Shown here: positions 10,596-25,481 of the stretch, piece by piece
How the letters are laid out: each line of letters opens with the position of its first letter
Position numbering within the stretch: position 1 is the stretch's first letter
Translations under genes and position numbers: made by a program
Assembly (NCBI GenBank): GCA_033065855.1
Contig: JAVXUO010001054.1
Span: 58,455-122,454 of the forward strand
From: Escallonia rubra
Taxonomy: Eukaryota > Streptophyta > Magnoliopsida > Escalloniales > Escalloniaceae
Direction of reading: 5' to 3'
Length of the DNA: 64,000 bases
Notes under the pieces: generated by a model
The model's input: the letters and a program-made list of their open reading frames with translations, nothing else
What the model was told of the DNA's origin: nothing
Databases searched by the model: none

Positions 10596-12757
10596 TGACT
10601 CCTAGCGTTGCCACTGATTGAAGCTCCGCAGTTGCAGCATCTACTCATATAGCAAGAAAGTAGTCTAACCACATTAATCTCAAGGGTTGACTTGATAGTC
10701 AAGGTGGTTTGTTCCCCCTCCTTGGCTTTCTGGATTCAAATATTGGGATTAGCATTGGGAAGAAAGATACTCCTGGGAATGTACTACACCAATATGGGGG
10801 TGCGCCTTTAAAATCTACCGATTATTGGACTTAGTTTCGATTGATTGATGCTAAAGTTGACCTGAAGATATTCATTCCTGCCTAATAAAAAAAATTGTTT
10901 AACTAAATCCTTTTTTCTCTGGCCAAAAGCTTTATATGAACAACTACGACCTTCTATGTTGCGAACGACATTCCTAATTAAGTTATGCATATGAAGCTTT
11001 TAATTGTACTGTTGGTGTTAATAAGATTATTTTTGCATTATGTAGACGTTGACGGGTCAAAGAAATTCGGAAGATTTAAACAATGATCTTCCCGTGCAAT
11101 AGATGGCATGTTTTTAATTGTACTCTCGCGGGTTCATTAATTTTTTTTCTAGATTTACCATACCCCGCCTTCCCTCAACCCCCCCCCCCCCCCCCCCCGC
11201 CCGCCCGAATGTCATCTCTCTTCTTAACTTTGACTTTTTGAGTTATTTGGATAAAAATGAGCTTTTTTGGGGGAAAAAAAGAAACATCTCAAGAAAAGAT
11301 AAAATAAACAACTCTTTTAATGTAAAAACAATGTTCCCCTTTTCTATTAACACTTTACCGTGTTCAAGCTCGATTCATTAAATGAGCCGGGGTTTAACGA
11401 ACAATTTTTTGGTTTAAAAGAAAAAAATCACCTTGGCAACTGTTAAAAGAAAAGGGGACCAAATATGGTTTAGGAGGCTTAAAATGCCATATATTCTCAT
11501 CTTTAATGACATGCAGATGGTGTTAAGAAGATATTTAGTTTTTTACAGGATTAAATCTATTCAAAATACCTTCTTACACACAAAATGCATAATTACTAAA
11601 ATAGATTTAGAAAACAAGTCGATATTTATATGTATATGTATGTAGCAAAGCAACAAATAAAGGGAAAGAACCGCTGATATGTGCAAGACACAAATTACTC
11701 ATTTGCTGACTTTAAAATTTTTGTTGTCACCCCTCTCTCGTTCAGGTTCTAATGAGAAACAATGATTCGAGATCTAGCCCATAGGCTCACAATGACGTCT
11801 TTTATGATAATACGACTACTGAAACACTGCGTGATCCTATCCTATCAAGTTGCCTACATATATCGAGATAAAATACATTTACGATTGTTTTGCTCTCTTA
11901 TTTTCCTAATATTGATCTTACTTTTTTTTGTATTGCTTGCTTGCGAAGGCATGCCTTTGAAAAGGGGACACTACCCTTAAATAAGAAACACTTATTTGGG
12001 GAGTTTTAAAACTTTTCAAAAATCTCCCACAAGGTTCGAAACACAAAACAAAATAGGTGATATGTACAAGTCTTCATCATTTGCCGTATCGCAAGCCAAT
12101 AAAGTAGCTATTCATAATATTCACAAAATACCATCAAAGCAAGTTAATAAGATTAATTATCATCCTTTATCACTTTGTGAACACTATGAATGCTACTTCC
12201 CTACATAGCAACATACATATGCATAAATAAATGATGTCATCGATCAGAATGCACACTTAATTCACTGATGTATTTCCGTATATTTCCGTATATTTTAATA
12301 TGTTATGTATACATATACGTGTATTTGTATATTCACTATCACAAAGTTACTCAAAATTTGCAAAATGTCCCAATGGGGTTTCCCCCACATTTTGTGCATA
12401 TGTTACGTGTTATCAAACATGTTGCAACACTTCATGAACCTAAATCAGAATACTGAACATCGACGTATAAAATGATTATAATCGGAAGTGTCCTAGCAAA
12501 TTCTCACACCATCTGTTTCCTAGATGCATATTACGTGAAAAAGCACAAGGCAAAACAGAATTATCGCTTCACATGCGTTTTTTGTGTCTGCCCCCCAGTG
12601 TTTACATATCCGTGCTCTAACAAAGTAACGTCATACTCGGACCAGAAATTATTATTATAACCATAATAACCATGTGTAAATTAAAATCTCAGCGCAAGAT
12701 CAATGTACACTTGGTCACACGTAATAACTATTTTAATTCTTATCAGGCTCAATTGGC
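10596..12757. other. AT-rich segment, nothing recognised
   Basis: No domain-bearing frame, RNA gene or transposon end was recognised. It contains a poly-C tract at about 11180-11200. It replaces the DNA that in the other duplicate carries the Derlin piece and CRK exons 2-5 (43621-47190). Confidence 0.4.
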
Positions 12758-12930
12758 GTGATATGCACATATTTTAGAGCTTTTATAATATATTGTATTA
12801 GCCTGACCCCAATTTTGATTTTGGTTGCTGGATTATGTTTGTTTAATTATGGCACCTCAATAGTGTCGAACGTCATCTTTTTATGCATAGTATTTATGCA
12901 TCATCGTTACTATACATCAATGAGTTTTTA
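12758..12930 (-). other. Relic of a CRK 3' flank
   Basis: The sequence from 'tattttagagctttta' to 'catcaatgagtt' matches 41095-41240 and 63350-63485, the DNA just downstream of CRK last exons. It is joined at about 12927-12932 to CRK intron-1 sequence ('atatttttaattagtgataa', as at 47195). So a deletion fused the downstream flank of a CRK to intron 1, removing exons 2-7 of the A-type gene here. Confidence 0.65.
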
Positions 12931-13186
12931 GCCATATTTTTAATTAGTGATAATTTTGTCACTATAGTTGTTACCGTGAATATGTTGTGCAGTAGATGAA
13001 TATCATCGTGCCTATTCCAAGGGTAAAAATGGATCAACTAATTAAGTGACGATTTCGGAACCCTCTTTGACTAAAATCATTCCTCACAAGATACACATTT
13101 TGTAGAGTTGCAAACGAAACTTGAAGTCGACAGCCTTAATCTTGTAGAATCTGTTGCGATGATATCCAAAGATTTTATTATTTTAT

Positions 13187-13395
13187 TTTAGTCAAAACCA
13201 CCACCATCTCTTCACAAAGCATTAGGATCCGATTTTAGTCAAAACCACCACCATCTCTTCACAAAGATTTAGGATCCGACGACACTTGTCACCTATAAGA
13301 ACAACTTTTGATAACATCTCTTAACTTACGATATCACTTGTCACCTATCAGGATCCGACAACACTTGTCACCTATGATAACATCTTTTAACTTAT
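13187..13395. repeat. Two short tandem duplications in CRK intron 1
   Basis: 'ttttagtcaaaaccaccacc...ttaggatccga' is repeated twice in direct succession, followed by two copies of 'cacttgtcaccta..a..acatctttaactta'. The same arrangement is at 47447-47650, so it predates the segmental duplication. Confidence 0.75.
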
Positions 13396-13494
13396 TCAAG
13401 GACAAACGCCTAACTTTAGAATTTGGCCAGGCTTTCCAATACTTCATTCTCGTGAATGATCCACGTAGCTGTAAGTAAATTGCATTTAGCATAC

Positions 13495-14268
13495 CAGGGG
13501 TATCAGTTGATGACGGGGGAGGAGACTCCGGCGGCGGTGGTGCACCAGCAGTAGGTTGGTAGAACTGGTACAACTCGAATCGAAGAACACAGCTATACCT
13601 GACAGAAGTAGCACCAACCTTCCCACTGCAAGACTTGGTCATGTCAATCCTGGCCATATCCAAACACCTACCGCAATCCGCCTCCGATATGTCCGGGGGT
13701 GCACTGTTCCAGCCCGTAGATCTTCGAAAAGCTCGTGTAGTTGGCCTCATCAGCCGCATACTTCCGTGTAGCCGCCGCGGCCGCTCGGTCACGTAAACTG
13801 AACAACAGGCTGCCCAGCACGTTATTGAACTGGGCCAGATTCGTCGCGTTATTCACGTTGCAACCGCGGTAAACGAAACCATCGTCTACGGAGCTAAGTA
13901 TGTTGCTGTTGGAAAACCTTAACATGCAGTTGTCGTAGCCGCCAATGGCTCCTTTCTGATTAGGACATGCTTGGGTGATGGCTTGACTAGAGTCATTGAG
14001 GCAGCTGCGGCAGCTGGTGACCGTCTGATCGCCTCTGCAGAGTCCGATAGCGTAAACTTGGTCCGGGTTCTGGCCGATGGACGCGTTGAAGAAGCCGTCG
14101 GAGTTGAGATCGGAGCTGTTGGAGATGGAGGAAAGGAGGGTTTTCAGGTTGGCCGCGTAGGTGCTGTTGGTGGTGTAGTTGAACAGCTTTTGTATGTGAA
14201 ATTTGGCTGGGGAGTGGTGAAGCTCACTAGGAAATTGAGAATGATCAGAAAGCAGAAAGATAGTCCAT
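13495..14268 (-). pseudogene. CRK exon 1 (two DUF26 domains), frameshifted
   Basis: It reads as the ectodomain exon of a CRK, from the ATG-equivalent at 14266-14268 to a GT donor after 'DTPG' (13495). Both DUF26 C-X8-C-X2-C motifs are recognisable: 'CRGDQTVTSCRSC' and 'ISEADCGRC'. Lesions: about 10 bp missing in the signal-peptide region, so ATG runs into TGA after six codons; a further deletion near the first DUF26 cysteine; and an extra G near 13693-13697 that shifts frame in the second DUF26. The first lesion is shared with the copy at 45259-48536. Exons 2-7 are absent. Non-functional. Confidence 0.9.
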
Positions 14269-15060
14269 TCTCTTGTTCTCTCTGTGTACTCGGATGTTGG
14301 GTATTGAGCCTTAGCCATTAGCATTGTCCATTTCAGATCTATTGGATAAAGGTCTCTTTGTGTTGTACGATGATGGAAAGTTCACTTTTTCTCTGGTAGG
14401 CTGTAACTGAGGAGATTGTTCGAATTGAAAAGTCTTAACCACATTCTTAATATATAATAGACAACATAAAAAAGTTTAATTATCCCTTGTTTGAAGAGAT
14501 GTTCGTCGCGATAATGAGTCATATGAACAACGAATAAGAACGAGTTATCGAATTTTTATCGAGTAAAATTGATAAACTTGTTTGCACTGAAACCACGAAA
14601 CTAGGACAAGTTTGTCACGATAATGAGACATATGAACAATCAATAACGCGTCATCTAATTTTGATCAAATAAAACTGAGACCTAAATAAACTTGTTTGCA
14701 CCGGAAGTACGCAACAACTGGGACATGTTTTCTTGACCTAGGAACTACGAGGTGTGTTGTGGGGGATAAGATAACCTTAGTTGACTGGAAAATGGTTCAT
14801 GATCACAACCTGGTTCAATTTATTGACCAACTCTGCCGATGCCCACATCATTCCTATACAACTTTGCGACTTTGCTCTGCTTTAATTTCTCACCGTTATT
14901 CTATATAATTTGAAGACAAAGAAGTGGATATTGATGAAGACGTGACTCGTTAAGGACAAGCCAGATGAATCCCACCTTTGACCATGATGACCTATATCTA
15001 TTTTTTTCCGTGTTCGTCCTTCTTTCCCCATTGAAAATACTTCTGTTTTCTAAATGAATG
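14269..15060. other. Spacer upstream of the exon-1 relic
   Basis: Collinear with 48537-49254 and partly with 250-420 ('caagccaggttgaattccacc..tgaccatgatgac'). W-box-like TTGACC is present at about 14980. No gene seen. Confidence 0.4.
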
Positions 15061-15105
15061 TTCTTTTTTCATTTTTGTTTGTGATTAGAAGTAGACATAT
15101 ATGTC

Positions 15106-15106
15106 A

Positions 15107-15145
<39 letters not shown>
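15106..15145. repeat. (GA)n microsatellite
   Basis: About 20 uninterrupted GA units. It lies between host spacer and LINE 3'-side sequence. Confidence 0.9.
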
Positions 15146-15151
<6 letters not shown>

Positions 15152-15736
15152 ATATCGTAGCAATGTGAATGACAACCCCATCCACTAAAGTAGAACAACA
15201 ATAAAAGAGAGAAAAATGATGGCAACCCCATTCAACATAAGTAGATGACTGCAAAATAAAATTACTGGAAACAAAACGCCACACAACTACGTCAACCATG
15301 GGACTAAGCAAATAAGATGGACTACAGGCTATACAAAAGTAAGCCATTTTTGCAGAGCACTTGTACCCGATCGGCAAGCAAAAGAAGCCAAAGTTGATGA
15401 CATGCTAAAACACCTGCTTTATACAGCGCGATATGTAACAAATGCAACTTCCTGGAGCTAAAAGTCATCCTGAACAAAAGGTATACACCTGCTGCTGATC
15501 AAACATCTGTATTTTGGATCTGATGTACAAAATGTGAGGAAGAAAATAAGCATATTAGTTGCAAAAGATAAGCATTATAGAGCCACTGAATAGCATAAAG
15601 GAGAGCAGTCGTAGTAGCGTGGAAAGAATCAGGCGCTAAGCAAACCGTATATAGTACTAGCACCCATAGGAACCCATGCAGAGTTCAGCACCACGTACCA
15701 AACCAATACCAAAATGATCCACAAGATCAGCTTGCT

Positions 15737-18700
15737 TCAGTGAGATAGAACAGAAGGTGGGATAGTTAGGAATGAAGCAGTGGCAGGTGGTAGAGAAATG
15801 AAAAGGGTAAAGAGGTGGATAGAAATGTTCAAACTGGGTTTGGGAAGAGAAGATCTAGGATCTGACCTACTTTCATGCTTCTGGATTTTCCAAAAATCGG
15901 AAGTTAAAGAACTAGTAGCACATATGCTATGGAATGAGGCATGAGCTTTCAACTGAATAACATGTGGCCAAAAATGCTCGCCCTTAAAAACTAGGGCATT
16001 GTGACCAATCCTTATATGCCAGAGAATGACTATCATCCAAAGGAATCTCTTCATAACATTATTGTTATAGAAGAGAGGTTGATTTAACCGGTGCACCTAC
16101 CAAAATTTCAACGAGTTAAAGTGCAATCCTAAAAGATTGGTACCACTAACGGTCTGCCAAAGCTGTTCTACGAAGCCGCATTCCAGGAAGAGGTGAAAAT
16201 GAGTTTCAGAATACAGAGAACAAAGGGGACAATTATTCAAAATAGAGCAATTTCTTTTGATCAATTCCGACATAAGTGACAATCTTTCATGTAATATATG
16301 CCTAAAAGGAAATACTTAAATTTCTCAAGGATGGATAGTTTCCAAAGTTTCTTCTAAACACCGGCTTGAAGCTCAGATGCAAAGTTCTCTTTGCTTTGAA
16401 TCATAAGAGACTGACATGTTTTCTTAACTGAGAAGGACCCATCTGACACATGAGGCCAAAAACTAATATCCTTAAGATTATCAGTGGAAAGGTTCAGATT
16501 AAGAATCTATCTGAGTGACAGTTTCAAGAGGAAAGAGTCTAAGAAGAAATTTTGCATTCCACGCATGAGAGTTTGGAAGAAATAAATGATAGATCATGAA
16601 GTGAGAATTGGCAGGACAACACAAGACTTTTATCTAAACAGGAGCTACATTTGCAGCCACCAATCAGTTCACAGTTCACACTGAAATTGTCACGACCCGA
16701 ACCACGGGTAAGCCCGTGTACTAAGCACGTGACTGGCCGCAGGCCCATTCAAATACCTATCAGGGCTCTGCCAGGTCTTACTACAAACCTGTGACTCCAA
16801 ATTAATTCTAATTTACGGACCTCCAAAAATTCAAATAAAACTCTCATTACATGTCTTTAAAACTTATAAATAAAACTCGAGGAGACCTAAGCTCCTTACA
16901 TCAGTTCAAGCATAACGTAAATTAACATAGACTAAAATGTTCGAATAGTGGGCATTCATTATTCTAAAAGTTCTCTTCAAGCACTACTCCCCCTTGTGGC
17001 TCATACGGCTCCGCTTCCCTTAAGTCGTCACCTGAAAAATAAGGAATGAGCGAAAGCCCAGCAAATACACTAACCATGTTCCTAAAATAAGTTTGAAATT
17101 TCTAAAACATGTCATGGGTTTTCTTTCAACAAATCAAACAATCGATTATTGTCATTTGTAAAAACGTCCTTCATATACATATACACATATACATGAAATT
17201 TCAAAAGAAAAGTTTTTCGAATCTGAGTACAATCATCGTTCATTCTATTCACATCAGACACATATATATATATCTTTTCGTAGGTATGCTGCGGTCAGCG
17301 TACAAGCCCCCCTGACTAGGGCCCGAAATCCCTCCTACACCCAGGATAAAATAATTATGTGGACGCAAGGGCGCACCACCAGCCACAGTACTGTGTATCA
17401 ACGTACAAGTCCCGTTGACCAGCGCCCGAAATCCAACATTCCCCCGTTGGATATGGGGCACAACAACCAAGACGAGTTTCATAGCTCATTTCACATGTAC
17501 TCAGTAAAATTCTATGACTCACACAACATTCCATGGCATTCTTTCAAATTATGTTTCTCATCAAATACTTTAGAAATAAAACATATGTAGAATAAAACTT
17601 TAAACTTCAAATGATCAAATCATAAATATACATATTATAGGTTTTGCAATTAAGTATACCGAGGAACATGACAGGGGTACTTACCTTGCTCAAAATCAGC
17701 TTCTGGTATTTGCTCAATTGCCGGCCTTAACTCTTAACTATCAAAACCTAAATAACAAATCATATGAATGTCATTTATTATCGCTCGAGCACGTTTAAGT
17801 ATTAGGTTTCTTTTAAATGAGTAAATTTTTAGCACGCTTCCCGAGCTCTGACAAATCTAAATTTTTTACTGTGTGTAGGTCTTGAAAAATAAACCTAAGT
17901 TATTTCTTTGAGTTTTGTCCAAAAGATTTTCAAGATATATGTAAAAATTTAAGAAAGAAACTGTTAAAAGAATAGCCCTCTTTGACGACACTTCTTTGTT
18001 AATTTCTTAAAACTAGACTTTCCCTCTCTAAACACAGTGCCTTCTTCTCCACCATTAATCCCATCACCTTAGTTCACAATACTTACACCTCTATGCAGAC
18101 CCATTTTTCTTCTTTGCAACCAAGTTGCACTTCTCATGAATTGCAACATACTTACTACACATATACACACATTACTCTCACAAACCTTTTTATAATCTTC
18201 CCAACTCACTTCCCTGCTTCCATGGCTGCCCCATGGTTGTACTCCCTTTCTCATAGCAGCCATAGTTACCACGGCTTGAAACCCACGAAGCTTACCTTGG
18301 TCTTCATGGCTCCACATGCCATTCTATATACACACTAAGGCATATGCAATCCCCCAACACTTCACCCATAAATTCCCACCTTCCTTTTCACACAACAACA
18401 CTCACGCACTCTGAGCACACACATTCAAACTCATTCAACACCCACAGCCACCATTTGCACACCTTACACGAACCACAGCGCACTTGCGCGCACCACCACT
18501 CCCCACCTGTTCTCAACACAACTCACATACAGTATACAACCAAAACCACATAGACCCATTATAGCAGCACCCACCTTACGCCCCATCCACCTGCATGCAG
18601 CCATGGCAGCCTCTCCTTGCTGCTTATACACTATTCCCATGCACACAAAACCCACACATCCAAGCACACCACACACACACGTTCACCCTAATGGTCACAT

Positions 18701-20110
18701 ACCAACATACCAACATACCCACAACTCAATACTCCTTCCCTGTACATGCCCCATCATCCTTGCCAACCCACAGCAACACCATCAACTTATACACCATAAA
18801 AAAATACCCAGTACAAGCACACCTCCGCTACTGCCTTACGGCAGTTCATCTCCTTCCCTAGTTTCATTTCTCTCTTGCTGTTACACTCACCCCTTCATCT
18901 CATCCAAGAAACATTACACTACACAGCACTCACACACAGCTACAACTCACTCATATACCTACACAATGTCCCATATATTTTCCCACTGCAGTCCCCATAT
19001 CCAAGGCATACTCACTCGACACTAAACCTCAGGTTTCTCTCTCTCTCTCTCTCTCTCTCTCCACACCCACAACTCCGTCATGGTTACTGTCTCTATCTCG
19101 ATCGCAGCTACTGGGTTTGCTTTTTGACGGTGCCGTAAGTCATATCCCCGACAGCCATGGCCGCTCATGGCTCCAACCCGTACACCCGTGACCACCATGC
19201 ACTCACCCTACCCGGCACTCTCACGGCATAATGCTAAACCCATTTAAAACACTCAGCGATTTCCCCTCCTCTTCACAGGTTCTCACGCCCAACAGAGTAT
19301 ATACCCGTGGTCATATATACAGTAAAATAATGAAATTTAACTGAATTCTAAGAGAGAAAAAGCCAAGAGAAAGCTTACCGAATGTGCTATTGATCGCCGA
19401 AACCTTGCCGGAGGATCTCTTTTCAAGCTCTCTTTTATCTCCTGATATCTCCCACTAGGTTGAGTCTGACGGCTAAGGGTGGCTGCCCACAACTATCTTA
19501 TATATTTATATAAGGGGGTGAAAACCCTGGTTAGAATCGTAAGGAAATCCTATAAACCCATTTGTCGCTAAAACTTCCAACTCAACTTATTATTACGAAA
19601 AATGGTCCAAAGAATAAAATACTTACTACGAATCATATGTTAGTAAATCTATTAAAGACTATTACGCTAACCCGCTGACTACTTGTCGCTTAAAATGTCA
19701 TTTAAAAGTATCAATGCTAACAAAAGAATTTCATCGCCAAACGTCATAAGTTATTGATTTGCTAATTGCTACTAGTACCTCAATCATTGTTGTTCATAAT
19801 TTTTTATCATAACTTATATCTTATGATTTCAAATTTATTTATAAGATCGTAATTATATGTTCCCCAATTTTGTCGCCGTAAGCCGCCCAAGACTAATAAT
19901 AAACCAAAGTTAGGTGAGGGTTCGACGCTAAAAGCTTATTTCAATCTGAGTGAGTACTAATAATTATAAAAGAAAAAAAAAGAAAATTCCGAGCATTACA
20001 GAAATATATCGCAAATTCCCAATATGCCATTGAATACCCTATTTTAAAGATCTTTGACCTACCAACAGATTATGCCAAATCCAAGATCCGACTCTTGTTT
20101 GCTGTATATA
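15737..20110 (-). mobile_element. LINE relic 'a' (C-terminal half of ORF2), interrupted by an LTR
   Basis: Read on the minus strand from high to low coordinates: a decayed 'WHNLLVGQRSLK.GIQWHIGN' block at about 20100-20010, then 'HAWNAKFLLRLF', then 'SVKKTCQSL'. A zf-RVT block with 'CPLC...ETHFHLFLECGF..QLWQ' lies at about 16160-16240, and a C-terminal stretch ends near 15737. This is the order of plant L1-type non-LTR ORF2 proteins. Stops and frame changes separate the blocks. The solo LTR 16688-20000 interrupts it. No clear poly-A or target duplication was found, so the outer limits are approximate. Confidence 0.7.
16688..20000. mobile_element. Solo LTR of a large LTR retrotransposon (3.3 kb)
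   Basis: It starts TGTCACGACCCG and ends GAGCATTACA, the TG...CA structure of an LTR, and is flanked by a perfect 5-bp duplication GAAAT (16683-16687 and 20001-20005). The duplicate at about 49350-49370 reads 'gctgaaatagatcgcaaattc', an uninterrupted empty site. No gag, pol or primer-binding region is seen. The interior is rich in CA/TC tracts (about 18040-19260, including a CT run at 19038-19062) and has open frames that are low-complexity only. A 3.3-kb LTR is long and recalls Tat/Ogre-type Gypsy elements, but superfamily is not proven. Confidence 0.8.
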
Positions 20111-20120
20111 TGAAAAATCA

Positions 20121-21530
20121 TTTAAGGAGAAGTATTGATGAAATCGTTTCCTCTTTTTTTTTTTTTTTGGGTCAGGAACAATAAGTAAGTTTAGTTAGAA
20201 TCAGAAGTTATTTCGGGCGGAGGACAAAGCAAATATACATTAAAAATTTAAGAGGCCAAAAGAATAAAGGCGGTTCAACTGTAAAAGCTATCTGTAAGTT
20301 TAAATACGAAAAGTACAACTATTACTTCATTGCAAACTTGACAAAATATATATTAAAGAACCCAAATCTTGATATATTTTAAGTGCTCTTCCTTTCTGTC
20401 TCTATGGTAAACATTCTGTTTATAAATTGATGTTAGAGCTACATTCTTACTTATTTGATTCTTACTTTCATCCGTAAGGGTTTTATTCTAATGCATGTTG
20501 TGAAGCTCTTATGTTAAATGTAGAATCAAAATAATACTTTCTGATTGTTAGGCTATAAGTTGGCTACCAGACTATAATGAGTAACGAGCTAGTTCATTTC
20601 CATTTTTTTATTTTTTATCATGGACTATGATCTAAGTTTAGTTGAAATCGGAAGCTATTTTGGATGGAGGTCAAAGCAGATATATTAGACATAAGGGGCC
20701 AAAAGAACAAAGGTGTTGAATCGTGAAAGCTATGGTGCTTCCTTTTTATTTTTGTCAAAACATGTATAACTTTAAAGATGGCAGGAGTACAACGATTACT
20801 TTACTGCATACTTAACAAAAGTCATATTAAGAAAACCAAAACTTGATATTACATTGACTCTATCTCTGCCGTTCTAGAGTCGTTTCAGAGTGATTAATCT
20901 TTTACGGTTGGAGGCTTTGTTGGACTAATTAAGTCATGCTTTGAAACTAATAATGGAGAAATGTGGGGAAGTTTGGAAGGATTGATCGAGATAGCTCTTG
21001 GAGAAGCTAGAAGGATAATGGCTAGCAAGCAGAGGATGTGATTTTTTTTCTTACGCTTTATTTGTGTGGCTGAAATCTTCACATGTTGTGGGCCTAGAAG
21101 GTTTTTAGGTTGACATGAGTTTACTTATAGTAATTAAAAGCTTGTAGGAAAAAAAGAAGTTAATTAGTACGTCTTGGTTTCATATTAATGGATCCATCAG
21201 GCTAAAAATCAAACCAGTTGAAAAGAAATCTTTAGCAAAATTTGCATGTGATGTAACGACAAAAGTCTCTATAAACCGTTTCCTATCAAACATACTAGCA
21301 GATGGATTTCAAGACAAGAAGGTTAAGTTGATTCTGATCAAACACATGCATTTTTTAAGCGTCATCATTAGTACACATCGTTGACTATCTAAAAGGATGC
21401 TTGTGAAACATAATACAAAAAATTTAGCTATTCTTCATCCACACAACAAATAATGAGGGAGTGCTACATCACTGTTTGACTTATCCTAGCTAGTAGTCTG
21501 ATCATAGAAGTGGACCTGCATCCTTAAGCA
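20121..21530. other. 3' flank of the intact CRK
   Basis: No gene seen. Two copies of the poly-T/'gggtcagg..atgatctaagtt' module (about 20150-20300 and 20560-20730). Collinear with 52120-53616 downstream of the other intact CRK; that copy also has an extra 'aaatttagtgttaaaatat' stretch near 53510 that is missing here. Confidence 0.5.
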
Positions 21531-25293
<3,763 letters not shown>

Positions 25294-25415
25294 GCTCTCG
25301 ATCCCTCTGTTTGCTCACAGAAAGCAGGTAGATATTAATATGCACTCAAGACACGCAATTGGGACCCGTTTTCTTGACTGGTACAACTTTGTGACTTTTC
25401 GAACTAATAAAGACG

Positions 25416-25481
25416 TTGACCATGACCTACATCTCTATATATAATAAAGACGTTGACCGTGAACTAATAAAGACGTTGACC
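25416..25481. promoter_or_regulatory. Three W-box motifs upstream of the intact CRK
   Basis: TTGACC occurs at 25416-25421, 25453-25458 and 25476-25481, within repeats of AATAAAGACGTTGACC, 120-190 bp upstream of the ATG (25293). The copy at 191-233 has only two; the third arises from a roughly 23-bp direct duplication. TATATATA at about 25433-25443 could be a TATA box. WRKY binding is inferred from motif and family knowledge. Confidence 0.5.

Noticed and set aside
11177-11203. Poly-C tract
   Set aside because: A simple homopolymer; no flanking structure to support a function.
13971-14321. Plus-strand frame opposite CRK exon 1 (also at 24979, 48228 and 57643)
   Set aside because: It is the antisense shadow of the DUF26 exon, Gly/Val/Ala-rich, and exists only because the sense strand is coding.
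18603-19025. 140-codon and neighbouring open frames
   Set aside because: They fall in the CA/TC-rich middle of the solo LTR and read as His/Thr/Ser low complexity in several frames at once; this is composition, not coding.
16688-20000. Reading the 16.7-20.0 kb insert as a full retrotransposon
   Set aside because: No pol or gag frames and no internal pair of LTRs; the outer ends plus GAAAT duplication fit one LTR.
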